64,000 nt of DNA from positions 24,031,179 to 24,095,178 of the forward strand of contig CM055893.1 in NCBI GenBank assembly GCA_029582165.1. The letters are read 5' to 3'. Below the pieces are notes generated by a model. The model saw only the letters and a list, made by a program, of their open reading frames with translations, was not told the origin of the DNA and ran no database searches. Shown one piece after another: positions 11,325 to 22,705 of the stretch (positions are counted from its first letter, which is position 1; every line of letters starts with the position of its first letter). The stretch is from Portulaca oleracea (taxonomy: Eukaryota > Streptophyta > Magnoliopsida > Caryophyllales > Portulacaceae). Position numbers and translations under genes: made by a program.

Positions 11325-11329
11325 GTTAG
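11325..11329. repeat. target-site duplication GTTAG, left copy
   Basis: It matches GTTAG at 29691-29695 on the other side of the element 11330-29690. A 5-bp duplication is the normal product of LTR-element integration. Confidence 0.85.
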
Positions 11330-12773
11330 TGACAGAGCCGCAAGCGCACGGTTTACGTAGTAGCACGTCAAGGTCGATCCCACAGGGACACAATTAGCAG
11401 CTCAATAAACAAATCTCTCTCGCGATTGCTAAGCTAATCAGGTTTTCGGTTTTGAAAGGTGTTAGAACACTAATAAAACTAATAAAGCAAGGAAATTATT
11501 CAAGGGTTCTAATCAAGAGAGAAAGATTTCTAGGGAGATGCTAACCTAACAACGAGTTCGATTACTAAAACCTAGTTTGCACAATCATACATTCAAGAAC
11601 GAATCAAGGATCGACAATCTCTGAATTCTATCGCCCTTTCGATGCTAAATAGAATTATTCTAAACAACCTAATCAACAACTTTCGTGTGCCTTTTAGGTT
11701 AAAAAGAATTGAAGGTCTCGAAAAGTCAGGTTATCTAATGATTCCCTAGTTCACTACTCCTTTCTCAACTTTCGCGAACCTAGGTAGACAGGTTGGTAGT
11801 TAGATTACCCTAATTCACCTTTAAGTACTTCTCAGGTTAATCTCAAATTACAAGCATTCTAGGCCTAAAGAACACTCATAAACATGGAAAACACAACCTT
11901 CTATTGATTCAAATCAAGAATTCATGCACAAACTAATAACATTCAATCAAACTACATCGTTTCGGGTTACAAAACCCTAGAATCCAAATTAATTACACAC
12001 TCATGTTCAAGAAAAGTGCGACACAAGTTCTAAACATAATGATTAATTCTCAAAACAAAGAAAGAAATCGAAAAGAGATACAAACTATAAAGAATACGAC
12101 CGTCGAGACTTTCGATCCCGGAGTTCAGTCTTCCTCGCGAGCGTTGATGATTTCTTCCTAAATCTCGATCTTCACTTTTCTTTGAATCGATCTCAATCTT
12201 GAATCTTGATGGAGGTTTGATGAGTGGAGGGATTTATTAGGGTTTTTTTCTCTCTATTGGTGGATGGATGACAGATGGATAGTGAATGACTTTAATGAAT
12301 GGGTGAATAATGATATAACCGTCACTCCCCTCTCTTTTCAGCACGCAAAATGGCCATCAGCTAGGCGCCACGGACCGTGGCAGTCACCACGGGCAGCTCG
12401 TGGTGGTTGCTGTCTCTGCTTCCTCTTGTTTCCTTCGCAAAACAACTCGGGCACAAGAAGATTGCTCGCCACGGACCGTGGCAGTCACCACGGGCAGCCC
12501 GTGGTGGCTGTTGTTCGGTCATTCCTTGCTCGGTTTTGTCCCAAATTTGGGCCACGGTCTGGGTTTGACATGGGGAGCCTTGTGGTATCTTCAATCTAGC
12601 CAGAAGTTGAGAGAAAGTTGGTGTTTTTGCCTCAAAACCTACGAATTCACATCAAAAACAAAAACACCAAGTGTAGTAGTAAAATTGCAATAAAAATCAA
12701 GGTTCACACATAAAATTATCCCTAATTCCCTATCGAAAACTCCTAAAAACATAGTCATAAAACTTAGTTATCA
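11330..12773 (-). repeat. 3' LTR of the Athila-type element
   Basis: In plus coordinates it runs TGACAGAGCCG to GTTATCA, so on the element strand it starts TGATAAC and ends CTGTCA. It has the CACGGACCGTG U3 motifs at 12361-12560. It is collinear with 28300-29690 but retains about 50 bp (about 11620-11670) that the other copy lacks. Confidence 0.88.
12361..12560. repeat. U3 inverted repeats, two 100-bp tandem blocks
   Basis: The block GCCACGGACCGTGGC, CAGTCACCACGGGC, AGCYCGTGGTGG occurs twice, at about 12367 and 12470. Both contain two nested inverted repeats. The partner LTR has the same pair at 29287 and 29389. Confidence 0.85.
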
Positions 12774-12786
12774 AATCCCCCCATGC
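12774..12786 (-). promoter_or_regulatory. polypurine tract of the Athila-type element
   Basis: On the element strand GCATGGGGGGATT abuts the LTR start TGATAAC. It is the expected plus-strand primer for reverse transcription. A similar GCATGGGGGGGTTT block lies inside the element near 26802-26814. Confidence 0.7.
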
Positions 12787-13705
12787 TTACTCTATGCTTG
12801 TCCCCAAGCAAGTACAAGACTCAAAACTAGATGAAAGGACATAAAAAGAAAAAGAAACCTACTCACACACCTCCTCCAATAAAAGAGCAATGTAAGAAAG
12901 CCAAAACAAGCTTACACAAAGAGACTCCCTAGCGAGATTAAGAATCAAATAAAGACAAAAATTGATGTTCAAAATAGAAGCACAAGACAAGAAACAATAC
13001 AACCAATCCATCACAACTCAAATGCAATCAAAATTCATTCACATGTGTTTGCAAAAGATATAGCGGTTGGCCCAAAGCCTTCAACCAATGTAAACAACCT
13101 ACCATAAGCTTGACAAGACTCTCGATTCTCTACCGCTATAGACAACATGCATAAAAGTTAATCATGAGGACTTTTCAAGGGTTGTAATGGGGCTTAGGTG
13201 TAGGGTAAGGAGGGAATTCATTTGGGTAATGTGGAGCTAAATAGCCAATGACCTAAAGAGCATCATTCCCAATACATATAGAACAAGACCTCTTACATCA
13301 CAACGCAATGAAGCATAAATACCTTCCCCATCGAAGCAGAACAAAGGAAGAGTCAATATAAGCAAGAAAACGACCATTCTATTCACCTTATTCCTCAAAA
13401 CTTCTCTTTTTTTTTCTTTTTTTTTTTCTCTTTTGCTTCTTCTTTTTTTCGGTACTTTTCTTTTTTTTTTTCCCGGTGAATAACACAGATACATAAAGAT
13501 TGACTCATTTCCCTTCAAACCAATTTCAACCTCGAATGAAAAGAGGGGATAAATAATGATTATGAACAATGCTTCCCTTATCAAGTAAACCAACCAAAGT
13601 CACCAACAATTAGACTACAAAACTTCCCCCCAACTGAATTGTTGCTCCACTAACTTGGCTAAAGGGTGAAGAATTAAGAACCGGCCAAGGCTGCGCACGA
13701 ATAAG
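12787..13705 (-). other. 3' internal non-coding region of the Athila-type element
   Basis: No convincing ORF. It contains an A-rich (T on plus) tract at about 13400-13475 and AT-rich spacer. A 118-codon frame over 13237-13593 is Lys/Arg-rich only because it reads through that tract. The region ends at the edge of the nested insert. Confidence 0.55.
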
Positions 13706-13781
13706 GTAACAACAAGGCAGGAAACATGGTTACTAAAGGGCTAGCAAAAAGGGGTCATATTGTCAGGTGGCTTTTGGCTTT
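13706..13781. repeat. 75-bp duplication flanking the Tekay insert, left copy
   Basis: From GTAACAACAAGG to TTTTGGCTTT; it matches 26181-26255 with two substitutions and one base of length change. Integrase makes 5-bp duplications, so this is far too long for normal integration. Confidence 0.85.
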
Positions 13782-16628
13782 AAAACAAATACGAGAGTAA
13801 AAGTTCAACAAAGGGAGATGACATGATACGGTAGAACCTTAAACATGGGTGCCCCTACTTGCGATCATCGGCTTAGCCTCAGTATGCGCATACCCGGACC
13901 GATCGGGAGGTCCGGATGGTGGATATCTATCCTACTGGCCAGATTTTCCTGGTGTGCATCTAAGGCACAAATAAATTCTCATGAGGTGCTCAAGGCACGT
14001 GAACATGGTGTGTACTAAAACACTATTTCCTTGGTGTGCTTTTACGCACATAACTCATGGGCGGGGCTTTACAACTTATGACAATTTCTAATTTCTTGGA
14101 AAACTTTAACTATAAAGATAACCTTTAATTATAAGTAGACATCAAACATTAAAAGAACCTTCTTCAATCAAAATTAACTTATAAAAAGGCTTCTTAGAAA
14201 GTAACCCTTGACTTTTCGTACCCAAACATAAACTAGGTGTTTACAAAAAAGGGGAAATTTCCTTCTTTAATTTCATAACACAATACTAGGTCTTAAACCA
14301 TGGAACTCACTTCTAAAACCTGAAATTTTTATTTATAAAATAGCCCCTTTCACAAAGGCTTGTTTAGTAATAAAATTTCAGCATGTAAGTATGTAAGTAA
14401 GAACCACTTTAGCGCACAAATAAGATAATACGAGAATAAATAGCTTAAATACATGTTTAGCATAGAAGCTAAGTAGTACACGTATTTGAAAACGGGAACC
14501 ACCAACGAGCAAGGACTTGAACAGTGCACGAGCAACGATCACTTGAGAGAGAGAGGAAGAAATTTTAGAGTTAGACTTTCTCATCTAGTTCGGAGAAGGG
14601 TGAAGAATTCTTAAAGAACACTTTCGGTTCGTAAACTAAAAGAATTTTCCTACATTTACAAGGAGGAAAGTAACTATTGCTATAGATATCGGATTGCCAC
14701 ATAAGAGTACTTTATGGAAAGCTTAGAACGCGCCCCACAACTTTATAGTTAACCCCGGAGGCTAAAAACATGAACACAAGGGTCAAAATACTCAAGCGAT
14801 CTGCCCGGAATTTGAACAAGCCGGTTAGTGTTTTTCGGAACGCAATATCTTGAGTTATACTACTCGGTTTTGGGCATATAAACTGTCTATGGAAAGCTCA
14901 AGACTTAAACTTTATCTTATCTTCTCACCACGAAACGATTTAAGCTTGGGAAAAGGTCTAATTTTAACCCAACATAGGAGCAGCCCCTAACTTCTAATTC
15001 TGGAAAACTTCCAGATATTCTGTCCTTCAACAAACACCTATAACTTGCTCATCCGACGTCAGAAGAATGCATACTGTACCATTCCGGAAAGCTTACACAG
15101 TCCTCTAAAACTTTTATGTTCAGACCTGACGCCATATTAAACTCTAACTAGGTGCAAACTAGGCATTTTCATTCTGCCGTCTCTAAAATTCCAGATTCGT
15201 ACGGTTTTACGGTTTTGGTCATAATTTCTAAAATTCACAATGAAAAGTCGATCCGTAAAAACCGGGTGTTAGCTAACACTTTTATCTACTTAGTTAAACT
15301 TTAATATTGCCAAAAATCCTCTCCTTTACCTCCTGGAAAACACGAATCCAACCAGATGGAAACTTTAAGTTCAAAACTCACATGCATGCCTAAGTCTTTG
15401 TGATTTAGCCAAGGATTCTTCATAAAACAGCATGTTATCCCCATGTAAAGATAAACTCAGCCTTAAGTAGTCAAAATAACATCAAATACATCTCTTTTAA
15501 ACTCATGCATCCTCAAACCCATGTTCACTTTCACCATTTAGCATCAATTTTCACATGCAACACCACAACACTACTTTTTACTCCTTATTTACACCTAATC
15601 TATAAACATACACCTTGAATACTAATTTTTTCATACTACTAAGAGAATTAGACTTCTAAAACTACATGCATGCTTATTTTCATAGGAGGATTACTTGAAA
15701 CAAACAAGATAACAAGGGTTTAGTCAAAACTCACCCACTCTCTTCCTTCCACTTGAGAGCCTTCCCTCTTTCCTTGAAGAATTCGCAAATACCACTTAAA
15801 TCTCTGGATATAACATCATTTTATATAGAAAACTCATATTATAATTTTAGATGTGACTAGAAAAAAAAATGGAATGAGAGAACCAAAAGAAAGAGAATCA
15901 CACTTGAAAATGGAGAAGGAGAGAGAAGATGATGATGATGGTGGGGCCGGTGGTCGGCGGCGGCAACGACGACCTGGCGGTGGCCCTGGTGGCCGGCGAT
16001 CGGTGGCGGCAGAGGGGGGCCAAGCGAGAGAGGAGGGAAGCCAAGGGGTCACAAACCCCAAGTTACTTTGAATGATATTTTGAGTTTGAAATTCCCTTAC
16101 TTGATACTCCCTCTTATATATATATAATACTTGCTCAAATAAAACCCCCTCCTTCTCCCTCTCTTGTGTTTAGCCGGTCCAAATGGGTCCCCAAGGCCCA
16201 AGGATTTTCCTCAATTTAATCTCCTATTATTCTTAACATATATAAATCCCAATTCAATTGTCCAAAATATAAAACCCATAGAAAACATAGTTCTTGATTT
16301 ATTTCTCATAGGTAGCCCCTTAAAACATCTAATAAAATCATTCTAAAAAAGAAGGCCTGGGTCCGATGAGGGTATTTTTAATTTTGGTCGAGTAGAGATA
16401 TTATAAACGGCGAGGAATTCTTAGAAGCTTAGAAAAGGAACGCGTGGCACTGTTCAAGTCCTGCCAAAACGTACACTGGTTATAAAAATAAATAAAATAA
16501 AGTAAAATCATAAAGGGGAAGAAATAAGGAGCACGCGCTTTATTTAATCTGCAAATTAATTCTTTTCTAAGTTTGATTAACGACGTTAATCACATGTATT
16601 AAAGGGGGATTTTTCTTGGGTTGTTACA
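13782..16628 (-). repeat. left (3') LTR of Tekay, truncated
   Basis: It aligns with 23498 onward of the right LTR and ends GTTGTTACA, so the element strand starts TGTAACAACCC. It has a GC-rich purine block at 15930-16030 (GGTGG, GGCGG runs) also present at 25515-25620, and otherwise AT-rich non-coding DNA. ORFs across the GC-rich block are not genes. It retains about 130 bp near 15195-15325 that the right LTR lacks. Confidence 0.85.
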
Positions 16629-16649
16629 TCTTACTCCCCTTAAAAGAAG
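16629..16649 (-). promoter_or_regulatory. polypurine tract of Tekay
   Basis: On the element strand it reads CTTTTAAGGGGAGTAAGA directly before the LTR start TGTAACA. Confidence 0.7.
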
Positions 16650-16700
16650 TTTCGTCCCCGAAGCTTAAAGCTACTACCCTGATATTCTCGCTGCTTTACC

Positions 16701-17232
16701 TTAAAACAAATGGGGATACTTGTTTCGCATGTCTTCCTCGGTTTCCCAGGTGGCCTCCGAGGTAGAATGATTCGTCCACAACACTTTTACTAGTGGAATT
16801 TCTTTAGAGTGTAGCTGCTTGATCCTTCGATCCAGGATTTGCACCAACATTTCTTCGTAGGATAGGTTCTCGGTGAGAGCTACTGGTTCAGGCTCAATCA
16901 CATGACTCGGGTCGGGCACATATTTCCGCAATTGTGATACATGAAACACATCATGAATGTGCTCCAAGTCCGTCGGTAATTCTAACCTATAAGCTACCGG
17001 GTTAACTTTTTCAATAACTCAATAGGGCTCGATGTATCTAGGACTTAGCTTCCCCTTGATGTTGAACCTCTGCACCTCTTTAGAGGGTGAGACTTTGAGG
17101 AATACCTTGTCGCCTATCTGAAATTCTAAGGGCGTCCTCCTCTTGTCAGCATAACTTTTCTATCGGCTTTGAGCCATTTTGATGTGCTGTTGGATCACCC
17201 TCACCTTATCGGTCATATCCTGTATCAGTTCG
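16701..17232 (-). pseudogene. Tekay integrase C-terminus with chromodomain-like tail
   Basis: The frame 16701-16967 carries HDVFHVSQLRKYVPDP, the conserved end of gypsy integrase, followed by LVQILDRRIKQLHSKEIPLV and a TWETEEDMR block typical of the chromodomain-like tail of Tekay chromoviruses. This tail is thought to steer integration to heterochromatin. The part up to 17232 is the GPY/F-type region and holds stops. A frameshift near 17232 separates it from the integrase core, since the core ORF drifts into an unrelated tail there. Confidence 0.8.
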
Positions 17233-17958
17233 GGCCCCCACTATCAGGGTTTCATCTATCTCATTCCAGCACAAGGGAGACCTGCACTTTCGCCCGTATA
17301 GGGCCTCGAATAGCGCCATTTGGATCGTGGCTTGATAGCTATTGTTGTAGGAGAACTCTACCAAGGGTAAAAAGTCCTCCCAGCTTCCTTGGAAATCCAG
17401 CACACAAGCTCGTAACATGTCTTCTACGATTTGATTCACACGCTCCGTTTGGCCGTCCGTCTCCGGGTGATAGGAATTGCTGAAGTTCAATTTGGTGCCG
17501 AATGCTTTTTGTAAAGCTATCCAAAATCGGGATTGGAATCTAGCATCACGATCGGAGATGATGTCTTTCGGAATACCATGTAGCCTCACTACCTCTTTCA
17601 CATAAATGTCGGCTAACTTATTCACCTTCCAACTGTCATTTATTGGAATAAAATGGGTAGACTTGGTCAATCTATCCACAACGACCCATATGGCATTCTT
17701 CTTGGCAACTGTTAAGGGTAAACCCATGATAAAGTCCATTGACACGGAATCCCACTTCTAGGTGGGTATTTCTAAGGGCCTTAGCTCCCTTGAGGGTCGT
17801 TGATGCTCGATTTTCACCTTTTGACAGGTAAGACATTTATCTACAAAGGTCGCTATGTCCTTCTTCATATTAGGCCACCAAAACTTCTCCCGTATGTCCC
17901 GATACATCTTTGTGCCCCCTGAGTGTACCGAGTATGGAGTGTCATGTCCTTTCTGCAT
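17206..17958 (-). pseudogene. Tekay integrase, zinc-binding domain and catalytic core
   Basis: 17758-17958 holds the HHCC zinc-binding region (PYSVHSGGTKMYRD, then CLTCQKVK), and 17206-17745 holds the DDE core with SMDFIMGLP, VVDRLTKSTHF, ISDRDARF and DGQTERVNQ, so all three acidic catalytic positions are visible. One in-frame stop (about 17757) separates the two. Integrase joins element cDNA to chromosomal DNA in the nucleus. Confidence 0.88.
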
Positions 17959-17976
17959 GATCCTTTCCCGAAAATT

Positions 17977-18828
17977 TTAAACTGTTTGTACACATATTCG
18001 GTTTTGAAATCTCAGGGTTCCATCCTCGTGAACCATAAATCCCGGCATCTTTTCCTTTTCTACTCCTGCGCATATATACTGTAGGTGCTCATCATTCATC
18101 TGCTCCCTTTTGATTTCCTCTAGAATGGAAGGCTGCACTTGAAGTTCCACTAGTCGTGCTTGTACATAGCCTAATGGCACCATTTCTATCCCTGCTTCGT
18201 GAATTTCTTGTTGAAGCTTTGGCTGTGCCTCCTTCGATGCCCCATCCTCATGTTGATTCTTTCTACTTAAAGCATCAGCCACTGAATTTGCCTTGCCGGG
18301 GTGATATTGGATGTCCAAGTCATAATCTTTGAGGAGCTCCAACCATCTACGCTGCCTCAAGTTCAACTCTTTCTGAGTGAAAATGTACTTAAGGCTTTGG
18401 TGATCGGTGAATATCTTGGTATGAGCTCCATACAAGTAGTGCCTCCATATTTTTAAGGCAAAGACTACCACTGCTAATTCTAGATCGTAGGTCGGGTAAT
18501 TTGATTCATATGGCTTTAGTTGCCTAGAGGCATAGGCTGTAACTTTATTATTCTGCATCAAAACGCAACCCAACACTCGTTTGGAGGCATCATTACATAT
18601 AACATACTCTTCTCCTTCCACCGACAGGGTTTAAATAGGTGCTGTGGTGAGTCTCCTCTTGAGTTCTTGAAACGCTTTTTCGCACTTCTCTGACCATTCA
18701 AACTTGGTCGTCTTCTTTAGCAGGCTAGTTAAAGGTAGCGCGATCTTTGAAAAATCTTGTATGAAGCGCCGGTAATACCCGACCATCCCCAAAAAGCTTC
18801 TCATCTCCGTGGTGGTTGTGGGCCTGTT
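17977..18828 (-). pseudogene. Tekay RNase H
   Basis: The frame 17977-18621 shows [45 protein letters not shown] and VADALSRK, the four catalytic blocks of gypsy RNase H, which removes RNA from the RNA:DNA hybrid. The stretch 18622-18828 is the linker from reverse transcriptase and includes an in-frame stop at about 18630. It is in the same frame as reverse transcriptase and the integrase core, so the pol ORF was once continuous. Confidence 0.88.
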
Positions 18829-19827
18829 CTAATTTGTGACTGCTTCAACCTTCTGCGGGTCCACCTTGATCCCATCCTTAGTCACTATGTGCCCTAAAAA
18901 GGATACCTCCTCAAGCCAAAACTCGCACTTTTTGAACTTGGCATATAAGTGCTGATCCCTTAAGGTCTGCAGTACCATTCTGAGGTGCTGCTCATGCTCT
19001 TCCCAGGTTTTCGAATAGATTAATATGTCATCGATGAATACTACCACAAACTTATCCAAGTATGACCGGAAAACCCGATTCATGAGATCCATGAAGACTG
19101 ACGGGGCATTGGTTAGACCAAAAGGCATTACTATGAACTCAAAATGCCTATAACGGGTCCTAAAGGCTGTCTTAGGAATATCCTCAGGCTTGATTCTCAA
19201 CTGGTGATAACCAGGCCTCAAATCAATTTTGGAGAATAGGCCGGCTCCTTGCAATTGATCGAACAAATCATCGATTCGCGGTAACGTGTACTTATTCTTG
19301 ATGGTGACCTTGTTCAACTCGTGATAATCGATACACAGCCTTAAGCTTCCATCTTTCTTTTTAACAAATAGAACCGGGGCTCCCCATGGCGACACACTCG
19401 GTCGGATAAAGCCTAATTGGAGTAACTCATCCAGTTGGGCTCTAAGCTCCTTCAACTCTACAGGGGCTATGCGGTAGGGTGCCTTGGATATTAGTTGTGT
19501 CCTTGGGACCAACTCTATCTCAAAATCAATCTCCCTCCTCGGGGGTAGCTCGGTTAATTCCTCGGGAAAAACATCCGGGAACTCTCGTACTACCTGTATG
19601 TCCTCTATCCTTAGCTCCCTTAATGGATCCTCTAATACGTAGCATAGATAAGCCTTCGCGCCTTGGCGTATGAGCTTTTTTGCTTTCATCAAAGATATAG
19701 TCCTACAGCTAGTCTTTCCTGACTCACCCTTAAAATGAATCCTGCCTCCCATTCGGCTTTTCAAAACTACTACCCCTTCGTCACATTTGAATTTTGCCCC
19801 ATGCCTAGCTAACCAATCCATGCTCAA
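18829..19827 (-). pseudogene. Tekay reverse transcriptase
   Basis: 332 codons without a stop. In order: the end of the protease domain, a [17 protein letters not shown] linker, then [54 protein letters not shown] and the catalytic FIDDILIYS. These are the ordered motifs of the plant gypsy polymerase, which copies the genomic RNA into cDNA in the cytoplasmic particle. The catalytic block looks intact, but it is isolated by stops on both sides. Confidence 0.9.
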
Positions 19828-20142
19828 AATGACGTCAAAGTCATCTATGTTTATGATGATAAGATCGACGGGAAAACACTCATTTGAAATCTTAAGGGGG
19901 ACTTGTTCAAACGCCTTATCTTATATCATGACCTGACCATTCGGTAATCTTATTTGATATGCTACCGCAGTTTCATGATTTTGTAAACCTAGCTTAGGAC
20001 TAACATGCATAGATATAAATGAATGCGAAGCACCCGAATCGAATAAAACATATACAGGCTTGGAATTTATGAAAAAAGTTCCGGTAACCACTATACCCAA
20101 GGTAGTTGCTTCCTTTCTCCCCATTGAGTATGCTCTTCCCAC
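19828..20142 (-). pseudogene. Tekay aspartic protease
   Basis: VLFDSGASHSFIS at residues 32-44 of the frame 19921-20142 is the active-site loop of retroviral-type aspartic proteases, which cut the gag-pol polyprotein. A stop near 19921 and another at about 20170 break the reading frame. Frame agreement with the reverse transcriptase supports one former pro-pol ORF. Confidence 0.85.
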
Positions 20143-20172
20143 GTTGGCGTGAGTTGGTGGAGGAGGTGCTGA

Positions 20173-21100
20173 TCATGGCACTTGCATCGGTCGGGGATTA
20201 GCCGCGCTTGGGTTCGCTTGTCGCTTCGGGCATGCCACTGCCCGATGTTCGCTGCTCCCACACCATAAGCATTTGTCTGTCCCTACCCGACATTGATTCG
20301 TGGAATGGTTGGTTCTTCCACATTTCCTGCAGGGCTCAGAAATGACGCGATTATGAATTGGGGGTGGATTGGTCCTCTGTGGGGGAACCACTTCGTTAGA
20401 AGCCCTGTTGTCACTCCACTTCCTCTTAGGTCTAGCTTGGGTTTCCGTCTCCTGATACGCACCCTGTAATTCCTTTTTCACCCTCTCCACTTCCGCGGAA
20501 CGTTCATAGAGTTCCTGCATAGTCTTGAAGGGTTGTCCCGCTAGATGACTTCGCAAATACGGCGCCAAGCCTCCTTCGAACCTAGAGATCTTCATAGGTT
20601 CCGTGGTCACGTGATCAGGTGCGAAGCGCAGTAACTCATCCAATCTTCCCCTTATCCAATCTTCCATTCCCCTTATCCAATCTTCCAATCCCCTTATCCA
20701 AGTAGAATGTGCCAATAACAACCCATTTCTTCTTGGGCACTTCGAGTACCTCGAATATCTTTTCCATTCCCCTTATCCAATCTTCCAGCTCTACGAGGTT
20801 GAAACCTTCTGCATAAGTCCGAGGGTTCCTTCTAGCTACTTTGTCAGCATAGTCTTCCTCCTTCACCTTACTACTTCCTTCACCATTCGTATTAGGAATC
20901 CTATGAAGGATTTCTTGGATAACTTGCCCTAAAACCTCGGGGTTATAATCATTAGGTGAGAGGGTCCAGTTAACCGAGGATGCTAGTTCAACATGTGAGG
21001 CCCCTTGATATCCCTAAAGTTGCAGGTTAGCCTCGCGGTTATCGGCCGAGTCTTCTCCATGTTCGTTTTGAGGTTGCCCGTTGTTAAAAGCATTAGACAT
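20173..21100 (-). pseudogene. Tekay gag with deletion and templated filler
   Basis: The likely start ATG is at 21100 (MSNAFNNGQ); an in-frame stop follows after about 28 codons. The capsid start (EDWIRGMEKIFEVLEVPKKK, about 20790-20720) then breaks off. Three tandem copies of a roughly 24-bp unit (20640-20705) follow, and the frame resumes at DELLRFAPDHV, so an estimated 100-150 residues of capsid are missing. The nucleocapsid part has two zinc knuckles, CRKCGRTNHSTNQC and CLWCGSSEHRAVAC. Gag forms the particle and binds RNA; this copy would not. Confidence 0.82.
20640..20705. repeat. short tandem repeat filler in Tekay gag
   Basis: CCCCTTATCCAATCTTCCA is repeated three times with slight change. 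A single copy of the same string occurs at about 20768-20788, about 60 bp away, where it codes for the native DWIRGME residues. Confidence 0.85.
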
Positions 21101-21510
21101 TCTACACAATACACGTCAAAAAATTCAGGTTTTGTGACCATATTAACCAAGTTGTTGTGCTTCCCAAAATTAACAAAGGCATCATAATGCATGCATATAT
21201 GTATAAACTATAATTCATTCACACCACTGTGTGTGCATTGTCGGATGACCAGCGTCTTAACCACCTGTGCATGAGTCATACTTCATAAAACAAAATAATT
21301 TAACCCTTCATTGAAATTTCACAATACATGAATAGTTCACAGCCACAATACGTTCATACCACAAAATAATCTCCAAACCATCAATGGCACAACCTAAAGG
21401 TCAATTGTTTGCAATCCAACCTACATCAATGTTCCACAAAACATAACAAAGTTGAAAGTCCACAAAATATCCCTAAACCCCATTCCTGGTCCCTACTGAA
21501 CCTGAGCTCC

Positions 21511-22203
21511 CTAAGAGGGATGGTAGTCGGAGTCATCAGCATCGTCGTTGTGCTCGGTGGCATCGCTCTTCTCGGTCTTGGGGTTGGTCGAGGGTTGACT
21601 TGGCTCCCCACTATGGTCCGAGCTAACCTCCACAACCATGGGCTCGGGTGCCGGGGGAACAGGAAGGACCTCCACCTCGTTAGAGGCATGGGACGGGTTG
21701 TGGGAAGGTTGTGCTTCCTCCTCCTCTTCGTCCTCAATGGGCTCTTCCTCTTCTTCTCCTTCCTCCTCCTCGATCAGTTGAGGTGCGGGCTTGGCAGGTG
21801 GTGGAGGCGTCGCCGCTTCTGCTTGGATGTGATGCGGCCCAAACATATCTACAAAGTAGTACGGGATCTCCCAAGGCTCCATATCCCAGCGGATCGCCCG
21901 GTCTTGTAAGGTCAGCTCAAAGGTCACCACAGACCATGCTCCCAAAATGCCAAAACGCTCAGCGTGCGCTCCCTGATCGTAATAGTAAATGAACGAATGA
22001 TACCTCTCTCGAAACCTCCTCCATGGAGGGACATAGGGGAGGGTGCTCAACAAACAGTGCGCCCTTCGCACTAGATCATGGTAGATGGAATCTGGGTTCT
22101 CCCGTCGTATATCGAACTGAGCCACCAGCTCATTAATGATGTCAATCACACTGCCTCCGGGAGGCATGAACGTCGCGTATGGGTTAGGAAGTTCGTCGGC
22201 CAT
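21511..22203 (-). CDS. extra ORF upstream of gag in the Tekay element
   Basis: A 230-codon ORF with no stop, starting at ATG in the context AGATGGCC about 490 bp after the PBS. The N-terminal half (residues 1-120) is neutral and compact with MPPGGSVIDIINELV and HAERFGILGAWSVVTFEL. The C-terminal half is strongly acidic (runs of Glu around residues 140-165) and Ser/Pro-rich. I do not recognise a characterised domain, though its position suggests either a detached N-terminal part of gag or an accessory protein. It is separated from gag by about 410 bp and is uninterrupted while the rest of the element is full of stops. Function is unknown. Confidence 0.55.
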   Translation of the reverse strand: MADELPNPYATFMPPGGSVIDIINELVAQFDIRRENPDSIYHDLVRRAHCLLSTLPYVPPWRRFRERYHSFIYYYDQGAHAERFGILGAWSVVTFELTLQDRAIRWDMEPWEIPYYFVDMFGPHHIQAEAATPPPPAKPAPQLIEEEEGEEEEEPIEDEEEEEAQPSHNPSHASNEVEVLPVPPAPEPMVVEVSSDHSGEPSQPSTNPKTEKSDATEHNDDADDSDYHPS

Positions 22204-22689
22204 CTACATATTACACAAGATAATTAGAAGGAAAGAAAGATAAAGATAATTACTAACGCACCCCACGACCTTTTTCACTAATCTTTTAGTCCGGGCGGAC
22301 CCTCTTTCCTTAGGGACTACAATACCCCAACTTACTTAATCCTTAAGGTACTTCATAGGATTCACACATATTCATATGCCCATGGTTTTTGAAAGAAAAG
22401 AAAATTCCATTAAGGACTTGTAAGTTTTCACCAATTCAAGACCTTTACACCATCAAGCATACTTAACCTCAATGTCACAGGCAAAAGGCTTTCCCCCTTT
22501 TTCTACTTTCTTTGACTCAATTCGCACATGTCATCCTCGAATCAATTAATAAGGCTCTCTATTTTTCATTATATTGATCACTTAACTCCTTCTTGCCCCA
22601 CTTTTTCCCTCCTAGAGGTTCCTCTCTTTTCCTGAACTAACTCAAGGCCTACAGGTGTCACCAAGGTTCTACAACCAAATTTTTGTTTT
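22204..22689 (-). other. Tekay leader between PBS and first ORF
   Basis: Untranslated leader of about 490 bp on the element strand. No ORF or structural repeat was noted. Confidence 0.5.
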
Positions 22690-22701
22690 GCTCTGATACC
22701 A
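22690..22701 (-). promoter_or_regulatory. primer binding site, initiator Met tRNA type
   Basis: On the element strand it is TGGTATCAGAGC, complementary to the 3' end of plant initiator tRNA-Met. It lies four bases after the LTR end GTGTTACA. Confidence 0.9.
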
Positions 22702-22705
22702 TAAT

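Larger units (their letters stand above)
9872..11329 (+). mobile_element. Tat/Ogre-type 5' LTR, first part
   Basis: The LTR starts TGTCGACACC and carries a TATA box at 10551, then a long pyrimidine- and C-rich transcribed stretch with many ACCACT/CCTAC runs and no ORF. It is interrupted at 11329 by the element 11330-29690 and resumes at 29691. With the insert removed it is about 2.17 kb and ends TGTCAACA just before a PBS. The orientation follows from the PBS on its right side. No partner LTR and no gag-pol of this element are in the window. Confidence 0.75.

Noticed and set aside
12264..12693. ORFs rich in Ala/Arg/Gly in the Athila-type LTR (also 29113-29631)
   Set aside because: They are translations of the GC-rich inverted-repeat motifs of the U3 region.
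13237..13593. 118-codon Lys/Arg-rich ORF, looking like a nuclear protein
   Set aside because: The basic stretch comes from a T-rich low-complexity tract in non-coding element DNA.
15834..16071. Gly/Arg/Pro-rich ORFs on both strands (also 25436-25678)
   Set aside because: They read through a GC-rich block inside both Tekay LTRs; same block in both copies, no start context, no domain.
21409..21992. Hydrophobic ORFs on the plus strand
   Set aside because: Antisense shadows of the acidic ORF at 21511-22203; the Glu codons give apparent membrane segments.
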